NCBI GenBank assembly: GCA_031547595.1
Contig: JAVBRU010000048.1
Coordinates: forward strand, 1-59,798
DNA length: 59,798 bases
Origin: JAVBRU01 sp031547595
GTDB lineage: Bacteria; Bacillota; Clostridia; Christensenellales; Aristaeellaceae
Direction: 5' to 3'
In this document: positions 58,713-59,798 of the stretch, piece after piece
Position numbering within the stretch: position 1 is the stretch's first letter
Layout of the letters: every line of letters starts with the position of its first letter
Notes under the pieces: generated by a model
What the model was told of the DNA's origin: nothing
Databases searched by the model: none
The model's input: only the letters and a program-made list of their open reading frames with translations
Program-made: the position numbers and the translations under genes

Positions 58713-59258
58713 TTATATACCAAGAAGCTGCCTTTTCTTTGCGTCAAACTCCGCCTGCGTGATTACGCCAGAATCAAGCAAGGCTTTGAACTTGTTAAGC
58801 TCATCAGCATCCGACACGCGATCAGGGATTTCTTTTGTGGTGGCACTTTCCTTAAATACTTCTAACGCATTCCGAATGTAAGCGGCAATCGGCTCAACAG
58901 CTTCGTTCGTTTTACCAAAGCTAAGCATGCCTCCGCAAAACAGGATTCTATTCGTATCGTTCATTGCAGCCGAGTTCTGTGCCCCATACAAGTCGATCCC
59001 AGTAAATCGATTTTTTGAGTTAACACCAGTTAAAAAAACCACTTGTGCAAACTGAGAGTTCATGCTGGCTTTCACAAAGTCAACTCCTAGATAACTGTCA
59101 AAACGCCATGTCATCTTGGGTGAACCATTCAGAAAACCGACGACCTTATTATCGTAAATTTCAAGCGCATCATAGAAGATAGCACTAGCCAGCGTAGTTC
59201 TCTTCCTGAGCTCTGCCGGAATCGAAATTTTATTCAGTAGTGTCGAATTATTGCTCAT
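58713..59258 (-). CDS. SHOCT-domain protein, mobile-element associated
   Basis: 181 aa. N-terminal part has beta character with PH-like features (ALEIYDNKVVGFLNG, MTWRFDSYLGVDFVKAS, VVFLTGVNSKNRFTGIDL); C-terminal 30 residues are a SHOCT motif (DELNKFKALLDSGVITQAEF). AAAGGCGG precedes the ATG. SHOCT tails are oligomerisation modules common in prophages and plasmids. Function unknown. Confidence 0.75.
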   Translation of the reverse strand: MSNNSTLLNKISIPAELRKRTTLASAIFYDALEIYDNKVVGFLNGSPKMTWRFDSYLGVDFVKASMNSQFAQVVFLTGVNSKNRFTGIDLYGAQNSAAMNDTNRILFCGGMLSFGKTNEAVEPIAAYIRNALEVFKESATTKEIPDRVSDADELNKFKALLDSGVITQAEFDAKKRQLLGI

Positions 59259-59441
59259 TGATTTAACCGCCTTTCTAGCATTTAATTATTTCATTGTAAA
59301 CACAATGAGCAGCCCGAAACCATTGAATGCCACGAAGCATCGATTTTTATAGTCTCGAACTACCCATTATATCCATTGATATACTTGGTTCTCCCGTTTG
59401 GTGTCTGCTCTATCAAGTCACTTATCTTCTCGATTTGGGCT

Positions 59442-59798
59442 CTAATTAAAGAATGTCCGTATGGAATAATCATCCGAGCCAGAAAAATATTCTTGGTCGA
59501 AGATACCTGCACGCGTGCAATCATCATAGAAAACCTTCAAAGCCTGTTGGTTAGCATCCGTAAGAGTAAATGCATCGGAGTAACTACCCATTTTTACAGT
59601 AATAGTTTGCGGATTTTCCGCCAAATCGCGCAGCATAATTAAGCCACCAGAACGAATTGGTTCAACCGAAATATCTTTTGCGGTTTTAGATCCAGAGTTT
59701 GTGCTCCGTGAACAACCTGTGGTATCAATAATGTATCGGTTTTCACCGTTTGCAATATACACTGTACCCATACGGTCATCATAATAAGTTTTTTCACC
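59442..59798 (-). CDS. Hypothetical protein, 3' part (runs off right edge)
   Basis: The frame is open from the window edge (GEKTYYDDRMGTVYIANGEN) to TAG at 59442-59444, 118 codons visible. An internal ATG at 59771 is unlikely to be the start since the frame and sequence style continue upstream. Contains DTTGCSRSTNSGSKTAKD (possible Cys/Ser-rich loop) and a later helical part (TDANQQALKVFYDDCTRAGI). No family recognised. Confidence 0.6.
   Translation of the reverse strand, partial: GEKTYYDDRMGTVYIANGENRYIIDTTGCSRSTNSGSKTAKDISVEPIRSGGLIMLRDLAENPQTITVKMGSYSDAFTLTDANQQALKVFYDDCTRAGIFDQEYFSGSDDYSIRTFFN

Noticed and set aside
1..59798. tRNA or rRNA genes
   Set aside because: No cloverleaf-like sequence with GTTCRA-type arms and no rRNA segments were recognised by eye in the intergenic gaps.

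Overview
The window looks like the chromosome of an endospore-forming, anaerobic member of the Clostridia (Bacillota), probably gut-associated. Evidence: a partial spo0A, a spoVA operon, a cotJABC cluster, a lonB-lon-engB cluster, a rubredoxin-containing rubrerythrin, Shine-Dalgarno sites of the AGGAGG type, and many short secreted-protein leaders ending in A-x-A. A placement near Christensenellales is only a guess from the style of the secreted proteins. Most of the window is GC-rich. From about 54.7 kb, and strongly from 55.9 kb, it becomes AT-rich and the gene content changes to that of a mobile or defence region.

Layout. 0-9.7 kb: spo0A (cut by the left edge), an aldose epimerase-like gene, a 40-aa ORF with its own terminator, aroK, a zinc-ribbon membrane protein, a secreted repeat protein, argG, a 510-bp hairpin-rich interval, murG and an aspartate kinase. 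9.7-23.3 kb: a starch/maltodextrin island with GH65 maltose phosphorylase, a cytoplasmic GH13 enzyme, a maltose-type ABC importer (binding protein plus two permeases, no ATPase gene here), a secreted alpha-amylase and a secreted starch-binding-like protein. A large unrecognised coiled-coil protein coupled to an RNA methyltransferase sits between the phosphorylase and the transporter operon. 23.4-30.7 kb: a divergent hypothetical/XRE pair, lonB-lon-engB and a GNAT-like gene. 30.7-38 kb: an SH3 secreted protein, spoVAA-AB-(43-aa ORF)-AC-AD-AE, cotJA-JB-JC and a sodium:solute symporter. 38-46.8 kb: secG, a DUF6483-like gene, an ABC-F ATPase, a zinc-ribbon/SHOCT protein, a DUF2812-PadR pair with a clear operator pair, a DUF898-like membrane protein, and clpX, clpP, tig. 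47-50.7 kb: three exported proteins, two of which share a nearly identical promoter module. 51-54.7 kb: mgtC-like gene, a P-loop protein, a broken ORF, thrC and a rubrerythrin. 54.8-59.8 kb: a WYL regulator and a HEPN (DUF3644) protein, then a mobile-element-like segment with a ribbon-helix-helix protein, two genes carrying in-frame amber codons, two adjacent large palindromes, a SHOCT protein and a partial gene.

How the parts work together. The glycan island gives a coherent route: extracellular amylase and binding protein, import of maltodextrins, hydrolysis by the GH13 enzyme and phosphorolysis of maltose. Spo0A, LonB, SpoVA and CotJ belong to sporulation.

The most unusual observations are (1) a family of five dispersed, strongly structured repeats whose hairpins change sequence but keep pairing, four of them lying in sense orientation just after genes; (2) amber codons early in two adjacent well-initiated genes of the mobile segment; (3) two adjacent long palindromes there; (4) a lonB leader hairpin that masks the ribosome site and overlaps a forespore-type promoter; (5) an extra small ORF inside spoVA; (6) a candidate HEPN/WYL defence pair. 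All functional statements are from reading the sequence; no database search was run.
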